A stretch of 36,922 bases of DNA, from the NCBI GenBank assembly GCA_017961145.1, contig JAGCXU010000135.1, forward strand, positions 1-36,922. Reading direction: 5' to 3'. The notes beneath the pieces were generated by a model that saw only the letters and a list, made by a program, of their open reading frames with translations, ran no database searches and was not told the DNA's origin. Of this stretch, positions 26,065-34,229 are shown one piece after another (the stretch's first letter is position 1; every line of letters begins with the position of its first letter). The position numbers and the translations under genes were made by a program. The stretch is from Bacteroidaceae bacterium. Lineage in GTDB: Bacteria > Bacteroidota > Bacteroidia > Bacteroidales > Bacteroidaceae.

Positions 26065-26110
26065 TTTGCAGTTTCAAAAATATCATCGTACATTTGCATA
26101 CCATAGTGTA
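26065..26110 (+). promoter_or_regulatory. Methyltransferase promoter with overlapping operator box
   Basis: TTTG (26065-26068), 20 bp, TACATTTG (26089-26096): a consensus Bacteroidota promoter. Immediately after it CATACCATAGTGTA (26097-26110) matches the reverse complement of the controller-promoter box in 12 of 14 bases. It covers the expected start of transcription, a position for repression by the C-like protein. Confidence 0.75.
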
Positions 26111-26130
26111 CAAAGAGCACAATAAGATGT

Positions 26131-26910
26131 ATGAATAAAATATTTAATCATAGCTGTGAGGATATGTTTGAGATTCCCGATAAATCGGTATCTCTAATGG
26201 TTACATCACCACCATACAACATTGATATCCAATATGGCCATAAGTGGGAGAATGGTAAGCAAGTTGAATCAAAAGGTGTTAAGTATTCCGATAATTTAGA
26301 AGAAAATGCCTATAGAGCCATGCTTTCTCGCGTTATCGAAGAAACTAAACGCGTTCTTAAAGATGATGGCCAAATATGGTTCAATATAAAAAATAGATAC
26401 GATAAGGGAGTTATCATTCCTCCGTTTTGGATAATGGATTTTTTCAAAGATATGTATTTGAAAAACATTATCATCTGGAATTTTGATTGGGGAGGAGCAA
26501 CAAGCAAGCGTTTTTGCTCTAGATATGAGTATGTATTCTTCTTCACAAAACAGAAAGAAAAATACACATTCAATTTGGACGATGTAAAAATACCAGCACT
26601 AAATTATCGACCTGATAGGTATAAAAGTCAACTGAAGAATCCAACAGATGTATGGAAGATATCAATGGTTAGCGGAAATTCCCCAGAGAGAACTGACCAC
26701 CCAGCTCAATACCCTGAAGAATTAATAGAGAGAATAATAAAGGTTGGAACTAATCCAGGAGACTTGGTCTTAGATCCGTTTATGGGAAGTGGTACAACCG
26801 CCGCAGTGGCAAAAAAATTAGGACGGCAATATGTCGGATATGAACTTGAGCCAGAATATATAAAGATAGCAGAGGAAAGACTTAAAAATGGAACGCCAAC
26901 ATTATTTTAA
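26131..26910 (+). CDS. Beta-class DNA methyltransferase 1 (N4-cytosine or N6-adenine)
   Basis: The 259-residue enzyme has catalytic motif IV, TSPPYN (residues 25-30), near the start and the AdoMet-binding motif I, LDPFMGSGTT (214-223), near the end: the beta-class order. It transfers a methyl group to an exocyclic amino group. SPPY is most often N4-cytosine, but N6-adenine enzymes with this motif exist. It starts 20 bp after the operator on its own promoter and overlaps the next methyltransferase by 23 bp. AT-rich like the rest of the locus. Together with the neighbour it probably protects the two strands of an asymmetric site, or two bases of one site. Confidence 0.92.
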   Translation: MNKIFNHSCEDMFEIPDKSVSLMVTSPPYNIDIQYGHKWENGKQVESKGVKYSDNLEENAYRAMLSRVIEETKRVLKDDGQIWFNIKNRYDKGVIIPPFWIMDFFKDMYLKNIIIWNFDWGGATSKRFCSRYEYVFFFTKQKEKYTFNLDDVKIPALNYRPDRYKSQLKNPTDVWKISMVSGNSPERTDHPAQYPEELIERIIKVGTNPGDLVLDPFMGSGTTAAVAKKLGRQYVGYELEPEYIKIAEERLKNGTPTLF

Positions 26911-27742
26911 TAAGAATCAACAAAATGTTTATCAAGTAAGGGATTGTTTTTTCTCTATTGCAGATTGCATAGAGACAATGTCACAAATGCCTGAAGGCAT
27001 CATAAATACAATCGTTACTTCACCCCCTTATAACCTAGACAAATCATATGGAGAATATAATGATAACCGCAGTTTCTCTGAGTGGGAGGAACTCATTGAG
27101 AAGGTTGCAAAAGAGGCGTATAGAGTGTTGGCTCCCAATGGTAGTTTCCTCCTAAATGTATCTCCAGTTCCAGAAAGCAAAACCAAAGAAATCATACCGC
27201 TTGATGCAATTGCATATTTCATCTTTAAGAAACAAGGGTATTTCTTGCGAAATAGTATTGTATGGCATTTCAACAATATGCAAAATTGTACAAACAGATT
27301 AAGTGGACGATGGGAAGCAATTCTTTGGTTTGTGAAAGATATTCAGAATTATAAATTCAATTTGGATGATATTAGGATACCTTATATAACAAAAAACGAT
27401 AAGAGGCTTGAAGGAGGCACAGGAAGAAATCCTACTGACACCTGGAATTATGATATTCCGCAAAGTGATTTTTGGTATTTCGATCGAGTCAATAATATGA
27501 CAAAGAACAAATTAGGAATAACCGAGCATCCATGCATCTATCCCACTCCTATGATAGAGCGTATTATAAAGATGACAACAGATAAAGGGGATATCGTTTT
27601 TGATCCATTCTTGGGGAGCGGGACTACTCTTATTGCAGCACAAAATCTTGGAAGAATAGGATTAGGCACGGAACTTGATGCAAAATACAAGGATATCATC
27701 ATCAAACGGGTAAATAACGAATCTATTTTGCCCATGTTCTAA
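26888..27742 (+). CDS. Beta-class DNA methyltransferase 2
   Basis: The 284-residue enzyme is a paralogue-like partner of the preceding one, with TSPPYN at 44-49 and FDPFLGSGTT at 238-247, again beta-class. The target-recognition region between the motifs (about 130-210) differs strongly from that of the first enzyme, so they likely methylate different bases. The ATG at 26888 lies inside the upstream gene (23-bp overlap) and gives a short leader before DCFFSIADCIETMSQMPEG, the usual opening of the family. A strong terminator follows at 27750. Confidence 0.92.
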   Translation: MERQHYFNKNQQNVYQVRDCFFSIADCIETMSQMPEGIINTIVTSPPYNLDKSYGEYNDNRSFSEWEELIEKVAKEAYRVLAPNGSFLLNVSPVPESKTKEIIPLDAIAYFIFKKQGYFLRNSIVWHFNNMQNCTNRLSGRWEAILWFVKDIQNYKFNLDDIRIPYITKNDKRLEGGTGRNPTDTWNYDIPQSDFWYFDRVNNMTKNKLGITEHPCIYPTPMIERIIKMTTDKGDIVFDPFLGSGTTLIAAQNLGRIGLGTELDAKYKDIIIKRVNNESILPMF

Positions 27743-27749
27743 AATGATT

Positions 27750-27774
27750 AAAGGCGGCAATTAGCCGCCTTTTC
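27750..27774 (+). terminator. Intrinsic terminator of the methyltransferase operon
   Basis: AAAGGCGGC, loop AATTA, GCCGCCTTT followed by more T, 7 bp after the stop codon. The stem sequence resembles that of the terminator in the 72-bp inverted repeats. Confidence 0.85.
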
Positions 27775-27799
27775 TTGTGACGCAATGACAATTGTGATT

Positions 27800-27911
27800 G
27801 AAAAAACAGAGAGCGAGTACGAATCGCTCTCTGCAGGTGGGAGTCTTCCTCCCTGCCATCAGTCAACCTTACATATATGAATGAAATCATCTTGTAAGGA
27901 TTTGGAGGATA
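27800..27911 (-). ncRNA. Candidate small RNA, minus strand
   Basis: Read on the minus strand: TTTG (27946-27949), 20 bp, GACCTTTG (27918-27925), one mismatch from consensus. A region of about 110 nt follows and ends in a perfect 10-bp stem (CAGAGAGCGA / TCGCTCTCTG) and TTTTTT (27801-27806). Between lie a stem CCTTACA/TGTAAGG (27867-27899) and a stem-loop GCA-GGGAG-GAAGA-CTCCC (27833-27856). No convincing ORF or start codon with a stop before the terminator is present. The family is unknown to me. Confidence 0.5.
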
Positions 27912-28064
27912 CGAGTGCAAAGGTCGGGCTTTTTTTAGAATCGACCAAACAAATCCCAAAAGAATCTTCCCAATGTGCTTCAAAACATAATTCCTGCAAC
28001 AAGTCAACAAAAGCAACAAAGTCAACAAATAAAGATCTTTGTGTTGAAAAACACACAGATTTAT

Positions 28065-28178
28065 TTTGTCAGCATGCAATATTGCCGTAACTTTGCAGCG
28101 TTAACAGAGGTGAGTAATCCCCCCTGATGTTCACAAACTAGTATTTAAGGCGACAGGAAACTGCCGCCTTATTTTGTC
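28065..28178 (+). ncRNA. Promoter with a 70-nt transcript to the right inverted repeat (candidate small RNA)
   Basis: TTTG (28065-28068), 19 bp, TAACTTTG (28088-28095) is a near-ideal promoter. Only about 70 bp downstream the terminator hairpin of the right inverted repeat (28147-28170, then ATTTTGTCTT) would stop it. No ORF lies between. It may be a small RNA, or a promoter orphaned by the rearrangement that placed the repeat. The rest of the 494-bp gap holds short CAACAAAG repeats (about 28000-28030). Confidence 0.4.
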
Positions 28179-28218
28179 TTACAAATCTTACAAATCTTAC
28201 TTGTAAGATAGAGAGAGA
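28147..28218 (-). repeat. Right 72-bp inverted repeat of the island, with terminator
   Basis: Exact reverse complement of 19802-19873. In minus-strand direction it lies in the 3' untranslated region of the DUF4833 gene, just as the left copy lies after the lipoprotein gene, so each copy is a downstream terminator for the gene outside the island. Confidence 0.9.
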
Positions 28219-28236
28219 TGTATATACCCTACCCTT

Positions 28237-28731
28237 CTACGGCGTGATACGTTCCTTGCGCTTCTCGCCCGTCTTGAGGTCTGTGCCTGAGATTTCGACG
28301 TACTCGCACTTGACATTAACTGGCGGCTTCATCTGGGCAAACATCTTCTGAAGAACAATCTCATGTCCGCCTACCTTGACGATGCCCACCCACTTGCCTT
28401 TGTGCTTGCAGAGGCGGATGTTCAGGTCTTTGTAAGCAGTCAGATGCACAACGGCCTCGTCCTCTTTGGCACTAATCACTTTGATGCCGAACGCCATCTT
28501 GCGGTCGAGGAAAGTGAGGTTCTCGATGCGTGTCTCGTGCCCCAGCACCCAATAGGCTTTGAGGGGTTCTTTCGCGGAAAGAGATCCTTTCTCGAGGTTG
28601 ATGTCGTAGCACACATAGTTGCTGTTGGTGCTCCGCTCGAAGATGAAAATATGCTCCTTGGGAATCGTGATTGCCTGCACGGAAAAGCAGAACAAAGAGC
28701 ACAGCAAGGTATAGAGTATGGAACGCTTCAT
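28237..28731 (-). CDS. DUF4833 family exported protein
   Basis: The start at 28731 gives MKRSILYTLLCSLFCFSVQA, a clean signal peptide; a TTG two codons upstream is less likely. The 164-residue protein shows the DUF4833 pattern: IFERSTNSNYVCYDINLEKGSL near residue 30, then PLKAYWVLGHETRIENLTFLDRKMAFGIKV and a C-terminal ISGTDLKTGEKRKERITP. It is exported to the periplasm; the function is unknown. It is the last gene of the minus-strand operon, 20 bp after the DUF5686 gene, and in Bacteroidales I expect it in lipid- or envelope-related clusters. The right 72-bp repeat forms its 3' end. Confidence 0.8.
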   Translation of the reverse strand: MKRSILYTLLCSLFCFSVQAITIPKEHIFIFERSTNSNYVCYDINLEKGSLSAKEPLKAYWVLGHETRIENLTFLDRKMAFGIKVISAKEDEAVVHLTAYKDLNIRLCKHKGKWVGIVKVGGHEIVLQKMFAQMKPPVNVKCEYVEISGTDLKTGEKRKERITP

Positions 28732-28750
28732 AGGCAAGCTTTTTTGAATA

Positions 28751-31285
28751 TTAGAAAGAGAATGTCAGATTGAAGCGGACACCATTCTTCTTGACTCCCG
28801 GATGATCCAGATAGTTGAGACGGCGAACATAGTCCACACCAAAGACCTTGAGAATGTTGCGAACGCCGACTGCCACCTCCATGTAGGGCTTGCTGGAATC
28901 GATGGCGTAGGAGCCTTCGGGGAACTGGTAGAGCATCGCGTCGTTGGTGCTGATGAAGGGGTTGTTCTTGTCCGTAAGCGTACCCCAAACACCTCGGAAT
29001 GCGAGGTATTCGCGCAGCTTGAGCTTCTTGAAGAGCGGGATGCGGTTGAATATCTTGCCGTTCATGTTCCACGAAACGGACCAGAACACGCGGCGGTCCA
29101 TGAAGAACTCCATGTTGCGAAGCATGTTGAGAGTACCCTCTTGCTCGACATAAGAGATACAAGTCGGAGGTGTGATGAGGAGCGGGAACGGAACTTTGTT
29201 CCACTGCATGGAGCCAGAAGCATACAGGTCGATTCGTCCCCAACTGCCCAACCACTGACGCTTGAAGACAGCAACCTCGGTCTGGTTGGAAGCATATTGG
29301 CCTCCCAGAATGCCCTTGAAGTCAATGGCGTGGCGAATGGTGAACTCAGGACGGTCCTTGTTGATGGGCCAACGGTCCTGCTTCGTATTGATGTAGGTCT
29401 GGCCCGGACAGAACTGCACGGCAGCATTCCACTCCGTAGTGCGCATTCGGAAGTCCTCCGTGCCATCGTTGACATGGATGAGGTGCAGGTCGCCGACCGG
29501 CCGATTGCTCTCGGCCACGATGTTGGTGGTGAAGTTCAGTCCGTAGTCCGTCTCCCAAACGAAGCCAAGTCGCTGCTTGTTCTGCTTGTAGAGCATTCTC
29601 ACCGTCTCGGTCTTGAAGTTGACAAAAAGGTTGTCCTTGCTGTTCTTCAGGAACTTGTCGGAAACGGAGGTGACATCGTAGGAACTCTCGAAGACTATCA
29701 TTCGCTGCGGGAACTCGAAGTAGGAGTTCTTCTTCTTGTTGAAGCAATAGGTAATCTGTCCGCCATAGTAGTTGCCACCAGACTTGAAGCCGTGCGTGTA
29801 GTGCCCCTCCATGAAGAGGTGCTTGTTGAAGGCAGCCGTCGTCTGACCGCCGACACGCAGACGGAATCCGTCGTAGAAGTTGTTCGAGAAGGTACTGATG
29901 ACGGGACCTATGTCGAACTTGCTGGGCTTGCCCGCTCTGGAAGTCTCGATGAAGTTCTCGAAGAGCGTCTTGACGACAAGCAGAGGGATGCGCATGTTCT
30001 TCGACTTCGACATGGCAGTCATGAAGTCACCCAGGCCACCCTCCTTCTGCGAGAGTTCTACAGCTCGGTACTTGTCCCAGAACTCCTCGTCCTGGTTGCG
30101 CGAGTCGGCCATTCGTTTCACCTTGCCCTGTCCCTTGAACAGATTCTTGTGGAGCGGGTCGAAACTATAGTCACTGAGTCGCGTATTGCGGACCACCAGA
30201 ACGCTCTTGCCGAGCAAGGTCATCTCGGCCCACATATCGTCGTTCGTCAGCGCCCATTCCTCGTTAGGAAGTTGGCTGTAAACCTGATCGATGTGGAGCG
30301 AACTGACGAAATTGACGTCGCTCTTCTTGGGAATGGAGAGGTGGCACTTCTTGACGTGAAGGGTGGAGTCCTTCAGGATGTAGATGTCGCCGTTGAAACC
30401 TATGTCTTGAGGATTGTTGGGTGTGAATGTGAGATGGTAGCACGAATCGCGGTCAACGAGAACCGTGTCCGTGATGTAGTACCTGTAGAAAGATGTAGCT
30501 CCTGCTCCGATAGGACTCAGGAAGGGGAACTTCAAGAGCTTGATGTAGTTGTCGTAGATGTCGACGTCCTGGAAGACTTCCTTCAGGGTTGTGTTGACCA
30601 TATCGCCAGTCGCAAAGAGCTGGTTCAGGCCGGTACTTTGCTCGCCGGTTATGATGTCCTTCTCTGTCTTCGGGTCTTTGCGATAGATGTGCTGGGTGAC
30701 TGTCTCGTCGAGAGAGATGGGCACAACCATCTTCTTGTTGTACGGGCTCAGCTCAGCTTGCTGCGTCCATTTCACCTTGCCCACGTCCGTACTGTCGAGC
30801 TCCTTGACCTTGTAGTCGTTCAGGGCCATCGAGAGCTTCTGGTACTTGTTGTACATGTAGTAGTCGTGGTTCTCGAGCTTGGTGCTCTTCTTCATCTCGA
30901 TGACACGCTTCATGAGCTCGATGGCAGGATTGTCCTTGCGGACATAGCGTGTTCTCTTCGCCTCAACAACGACTTCACCAAGTTGTTTTGTGTCGGGTTT
31001 GAGCTTGATGGTCAGACGGCTCGGAGTGGCCTTGGTGATGTTCACACTCTCGTCCTTGTAACCCATACAGGAGAAGGTGAGCGTGGCGCCATTAATGCGC
31101 GCAATGGAAAAGATGCCGTCTAAGTCGGCTATGGTAGAAACCTTGCGCTCCTTGTATGTTACGCCTGCAAGAGAAAGGCTGTCACCGGTGGAAGCATCGA
31201 GGATGACACCAGTTATCTTCTGTCCCAAAATATTCACAGAGAATGTCAGGAGCAAAACAAGGGTTGCAAAGAATTTTCTTGTCAT
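28751..31285 (-). CDS. DUF5686 outer-membrane protein with carboxypeptidase-regulatory-like domain
   Basis: I use the start at 31285 (MTRKFFATLVLLLTFSVNILGQ, a signal peptide, 7 bp after the upstream stop); an ATG at 31312 would overlap that gene and spoil the signal. The protein has 844 residues. Residues about 22-105 form a CarboxypepD_reg-like beta-sandwich (ITGVILDASTGDSLSLAGVTY...IFSIARINGATLTFSCMGY), as in TonB-linked outer-membrane proteins. The rest is the large DUF5686 region, rich in alternating barrel-like strands, ending VRFNLTFSF with a terminal Phe typical of outer-membrane barrels. It is not a SusC because there is no plug domain. It sits downstream of an acyl-carrier-protein/ketoacyl-synthase gene set, so it might place or export the lipid-like product. 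That is inference. Confidence 0.85.
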   Translation of the reverse strand: MTRKFFATLVLLLTFSVNILGQKITGVILDASTGDSLSLAGVTYKERKVSTIADLDGIFSIARINGATLTFSCMGYKDESVNITKATPSRLTIKLKPDTKQLGEVVVEAKRTRYVRKDNPAIELMKRVIEMKKSTKLENHDYYMYNKYQKLSMALNDYKVKELDSTDVGKVKWTQQAELSPYNKKMVVPISLDETVTQHIYRKDPKTEKDIITGEQSTGLNQLFATGDMVNTTLKEVFQDVDIYDNYIKLLKFPFLSPIGAGATSFYRYYITDTVLVDRDSCYHLTFTPNNPQDIGFNGDIYILKDSTLHVKKCHLSIPKKSDVNFVSSLHIDQVYSQLPNEEWALTNDDMWAEMTLLGKSVLVVRNTRLSDYSFDPLHKNLFKGQGKVKRMADSRNQDEEFWDKYRAVELSQKEGGLGDFMTAMSKSKNMRIPLLVVKTLFENFIETSRAGKPSKFDIGPVISTFSNNFYDGFRLRVGGQTTAAFNKHLFMEGHYTHGFKSGGNYYGGQITYCFNKKKNSYFEFPQRMIVFESSYDVTSVSDKFLKNSKDNLFVNFKTETVRMLYKQNKQRLGFVWETDYGLNFTTNIVAESNRPVGDLHLIHVNDGTEDFRMRTTEWNAAVQFCPGQTYINTKQDRWPINKDRPEFTIRHAIDFKGILGGQYASNQTEVAVFKRQWLGSWGRIDLYASGSMQWNKVPFPLLITPPTCISYVEQEGTLNMLRNMEFFMDRRVFWSVSWNMNGKIFNRIPLFKKLKLREYLAFRGVWGTLTDKNNPFISTNDAMLYQFPEGSYAIDSSKPYMEVAVGVRNILKVFGVDYVRRLNYLDHPGVKKNGVRFNLTFSF

Positions 31286-31292
31286 ATAATGT

Positions 31293-32699
31293 TTATTGTC
31301 TCGCGTTTTCATGTGTTATCTTGCTGCACGTCTCAAAAGCCGTCATTGTGACGCCCTCGATACCAGGCAGGATGATGCTCTGTCCTGTGAGCAATAGATT
31401 GGGTAGCGGAGTACCTACAGAGTGGAAACTGAGCATCGATGCACGGCAATCCTTGCGCAAACCGAAAGCTCCACCCTCAGGACTTCCCAGATAATCGCGA
31501 TAGGTAAGAGGTGTACTTGTATAGCATTGTTCCACCATATCGTGCAATCCTGGAATATATTGCTCCGCCAGTGCTATGCACTCTTCAGTCTTTTGTTGGC
31601 AAAATGCCTTATAATCGTCACCACGGTGACCGACTTTGGTTTCTGACCAGGCTTGGCATTCGTGCCAAGGCATGGGCGTTAGGAGGTCTATCTGTCGGAG
31701 TTTGTCCGAACCATCCTCCGGAACCCTTGCACTTATCATAACTCCCTTCACAGGGTCATTTTCTTCTGTCATTGTCCAAACGTTTGGCTTGTCATAGACA
31801 AAGACATTGTGGGCGAAATATCGTAAAGCATCAGGCTTGATGCAGAGTTGTGCTGTGAACATTCCGCAAGTATTCTCTCCTGATGTCATCCTTCTGCGGA
31901 AGGCCTTACGAACTGAGGGACAATCCTCAAGCAACTGGCAAAGCAGAGCTGGATGAATATCGGAGATATAATAATCTGCTTCGTAGGTCTGTCCGTCGGA
32001 ACAAGTGACACTTGTGATGCGACCTTCTTTTTCTGTTAGGCGAACCACCTTACTGTTCGTTCGCACTTCACCACCTGCTTCCTCAATAGTGCTGATGAGC
32101 TTGTTCACCAACAAATTGCCATCTCCTTTGAGTCGCCAACTGCTCTCAATATAGCTGGAACAAGTGTGGGCAAAGTTGAAAAGCGGAAGCGATTCTTTGC
32201 GAAGTTCAGTCTTCATGGCGGCAGCACTCACCACATTCAAAAGCAACTCGTCGGAAAAAGTCTCTTGCAAGTAATCGTAGGCACAGACATCCATGTCTTC
32301 AGCCGTGATGTTCTGCAAACGTTGGACATAGCTTTGGAGTGCTTCGCGCTGGTGTGGGAAGTCCTTTGCCAGTCCTTCGACGAATGCTTCGTAGCCTTGA
32401 TGGAAAGCGAAGTGTCGGCCACCTATGATGACGTGGTCGAAATCTTCATCCATTCGCTGCCAAGGGAGATCAAGAAGTCCGAGCTCTGCAAATGCTTTGT
32501 ACATCGTTTGCCCAGGAGCCAGACCACCCACATAGTGCAGTCCCGTATCGTAATGCAACCCGCCTCTGCGGAAACTTTGCATGCAGCCTCCAGGCTGATT
32601 GGAACCCTCAAGCACGAGCGCCTTGAGCCCACGCTTGGCGAGTAGTGCTCCGCACTCCAGTCCGCCCAGTCCGCTGCCGATAATCAGGACATCGTGCAT
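31293..32699 (-). CDS. FAD-dependent oxidoreductase of the CrtI/retinol saturase type
   Basis: The 468-residue protein begins MHDVLIIGSGLGGLECGALL, a Rossmann GxGxxG for FAD, followed by VLEGSNQPGGCMQSF, the second dinucleotide-binding block of phytoene desaturase and retinol saturase relatives. The C-terminal NLLLTGQSIILPGIEGVTMTAFETC is the closing FAD motif. Family members desaturate, saturate or isomerise long polyene or acyl chains. Its ATG abuts the ACP stop codon (TAAATG), and it lies with a ketoacyl synthase and an N-acyltransferase-like protein, so an ACP-bound or released acyl or polyene chain is the likely substrate. Confidence 0.88.
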   Translation of the reverse strand: MHDVLIIGSGLGGLECGALLAKRGLKALVLEGSNQPGGCMQSFRRGGLHYDTGLHYVGGLAPGQTMYKAFAELGLLDLPWQRMDEDFDHVIIGGRHFAFHQGYEAFVEGLAKDFPHQREALQSYVQRLQNITAEDMDVCAYDYLQETFSDELLLNVVSAAAMKTELRKESLPLFNFAHTCSSYIESSWRLKGDGNLLVNKLISTIEEAGGEVRTNSKVVRLTEKEGRITSVTCSDGQTYEADYYISDIHPALLCQLLEDCPSVRKAFRRRMTSGENTCGMFTAQLCIKPDALRYFAHNVFVYDKPNVWTMTEENDPVKGVMISARVPEDGSDKLRQIDLLTPMPWHECQAWSETKVGHRGDDYKAFCQQKTEECIALAEQYIPGLHDMVEQCYTSTPLTYRDYLGSPEGGAFGLRKDCRASMLSFHSVGTPLPNLLLTGQSIILPGIEGVTMTAFETCSKITHENARQ

Positions 32700-32942
32700 T
32701 TACTTCTGATGCTGCTCGATGTAGTCGTAGAGCTGAGCAAAGGTTTTGATTGTAGGGAGCTCTGCCTTAGAGATGAGCACACCATACTTGGTCTGTACGA
32801 TACCGATGAGGTCTACGAGACTCAGGCTGTCGAGTTCAAGTGTCTGGTAGATGGGAGCATCGGGAGTGATGGTAGCCTCGTCGATTTCAAACTCTTCTGC
32901 CAATTCGGCATTGATCTCAGCAATGATTTCTTCTCTTGTCAT
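32700..32942 (-). CDS. Acyl carrier protein
   Basis: The 80-residue protein has the phosphopantetheine site LELDSLSLVDL, with Ser39 in the DSL motif, and four helices of ACP size. It is a second, pathway-specific ACP, because the housekeeping acpP is normally beside fabF and fabD in another place. Neighbours are a ketoacyl synthase 37 bp upstream and an FAD oxidoreductase immediately downstream. It should carry the growing acyl chain of this operon. Needs a phosphopantetheinyl transferase from elsewhere. Confidence 0.93.
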   Translation of the reverse strand: MTREEIIAEINAELAEEFEIDEATITPDAPIYQTLELDSLSLVDLIGIVQTKYGVLISKAELPTIKTFAQLYDYIEQHQK

Positions 32943-32979
32943 TTTCTTTTGAATTGGTTATTGTTATAGATTATGTGTC

Positions 32980-34200
32980 TTATACATTCTTCACGATGAT
33001 GGTGGAGTTGGTACCACCGAAGCCGAAGCTGTTGGAAAGGAACATGTCGAAGTGTGTTTCCTTCGTTTCGGGCAGGACATTGATGCAGGCAGTCTCCTCA
33101 TCGGGCTTCTCGAAGTTGATATTGCCAGCGATGAATCCGTTCTTCATCATCAAGGTTGAATAGATGATTTCGCTGGCTCCAGCCATCCACATCTCGTGTC
33201 CTGTCTGGCTCTTAGTCGAGGTAACAGGAACTGTGCGTTCGCCAAAGAGTTGAGCGATAGCTTGTGCTTCACGACGGTCACCAATGACAGTGCTTGTGGC
33301 GTGAGCATTGATGTAACCTATCTGCTTGGGGTCAATGCCACCATTACGAAGGCAGAGCTCGAGCGAGCGAGCTGGTCCTGCTACATTGGGAGTCGAGATA
33401 TGATCGCCGTTGCCGGAGAAGCCCCAGCTAACTATCTCTGCGATAATGTTGGCTCCACGCTTTACTGCATGCTCATAGCTTTCCAGAATAACGGTTGCAC
33501 CACCACCGCTTGGAACGAGACCATCGCGGCTGGCATCGAAGGGACGGCTTGCTTTCTCAGGTTCGTCCTCTCGAATGGAGAAGGCTTGAATGCCGTCGAA
33601 GGAGGCTATGCCATACATGTTATTTTCTTCTGCACCACCACAAATGACGCAATCCTGCAAGCCTTGAGAGATGAGCAATGCTGCCAGACCTATACTCTGC
33701 GAACCTGATGCACAGGCTGCTGAAGCGGTAAGATTGATGCCGCGGAGCTTGAAGAGGCAAGCCAGATTCATGGTGATATTGGAGTTCATGCTCTGGAAGA
33801 TGGCTCCACTGCCACAAGCAACTGTGCTATTTGCCTGACGGAACTTGTCGAGGCTCTGCATTGTGGCTTCTGCTACGGAGTCGTTGCCATAGATGATTCC
33901 AACTTCGTGAGTGTTGAGATAGTCTTCATCGATGCCGGCATTATCGAGTGCCTGCTTGGTAGCGATATAGCCATACATTGCTTCTTCGGGCATGAAGTTG
34001 CGAAGGTTGCGAGGAACATATGGCTTGAGGTCGACTTTGGGGACATTGCCCACTAGTGCCGAACGAAAACCTGCGTCCTTGCGTTCCTGGCTGAAGATGA
34101 TGCCACTTTTGCCCTGATAGAGTGCGTCGCGCACTTCGTCGAGGCTTGTTCCAATGCAGGACCAAATGCCCATGCCTGTTATAACTACTCTATTTGCCAT
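32980..34200 (-). CDS. Beta-ketoacyl-ACP synthase, FabF-like
   Basis: The 406-residue KAS II-like enzyme has catalytic Cys163 in TASAACASGSQS, His300 in INAHATST, Lys330 and His335 in TSTKSQTGHEM, plus the C-terminal SFGFGGTNST loop. It condenses malonyl-ACP with acyl-ACP. FabF of the housekeeping pathway is usually linked to acpP and rnc; here it is linked to its own ACP, an oxidoreductase and a GNAT-like protein, so it is more likely dedicated to a specialised lipid or polyene. No ketoreductase, dehydratase or malonyltransferase is in the operon, so those steps must be supplied by the general fatty-acid pathway. Confidence 0.92.
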   Translation of the reverse strand: MANRVVITGMGIWSCIGTSLDEVRDALYQGKSGIIFSQERKDAGFRSALVGNVPKVDLKPYVPRNLRNFMPEEAMYGYIATKQALDNAGIDEDYLNTHEVGIIYGNDSVAEATMQSLDKFRQANSTVACGSGAIFQSMNSNITMNLACLFKLRGINLTASAACASGSQSIGLAALLISQGLQDCVICGGAEENNMYGIASFDGIQAFSIREDEPEKASRPFDASRDGLVPSGGGATVILESYEHAVKRGANIIAEIVSWGFSGNGDHISTPNVAGPARSLELCLRNGGIDPKQIGYINAHATSTVIGDRREAQAIAQLFGERTVPVTSTKSQTGHEMWMAGASEIIYSTLMMKNGFIAGNINFEKPDEETACINVLPETKETHFDMFLSNSFGFGGTNSTIIVKNV

Positions 34201-34229
34201 TCTTTTCTTATGTTGTTTACTTTTTTCTG

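Noticed and set aside
23988-27742. A complete dpd (7-deazaguanine DNA) cluster
   Set aside because: Only one transglycosylase-like gene is present; none of the other dpd or preQ0 synthesis genes are recognisable.
27723-28079. 118-codon minus-strand ORF beyond the second methyltransferase
   Set aside because: It runs through two terminators and the small RNA candidate, has no family resemblance, and overlaps the methyltransferase end.
19802-28218. A composite transposon or insertion sequence bounded by the inverted repeats
   Set aside because: No transposase or integrase lies inside, the repeats contain terminator hairpins, and I see no flanking target duplication.
28802-31123. 773-codon plus-strand ORF opposite the DUF5686 gene
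   Set aside because: Lies wholly antisense to a recognised gene; long antisense frames are common with this codon bias, and its product (many valine/leucine/glutamate runs) matches no family.
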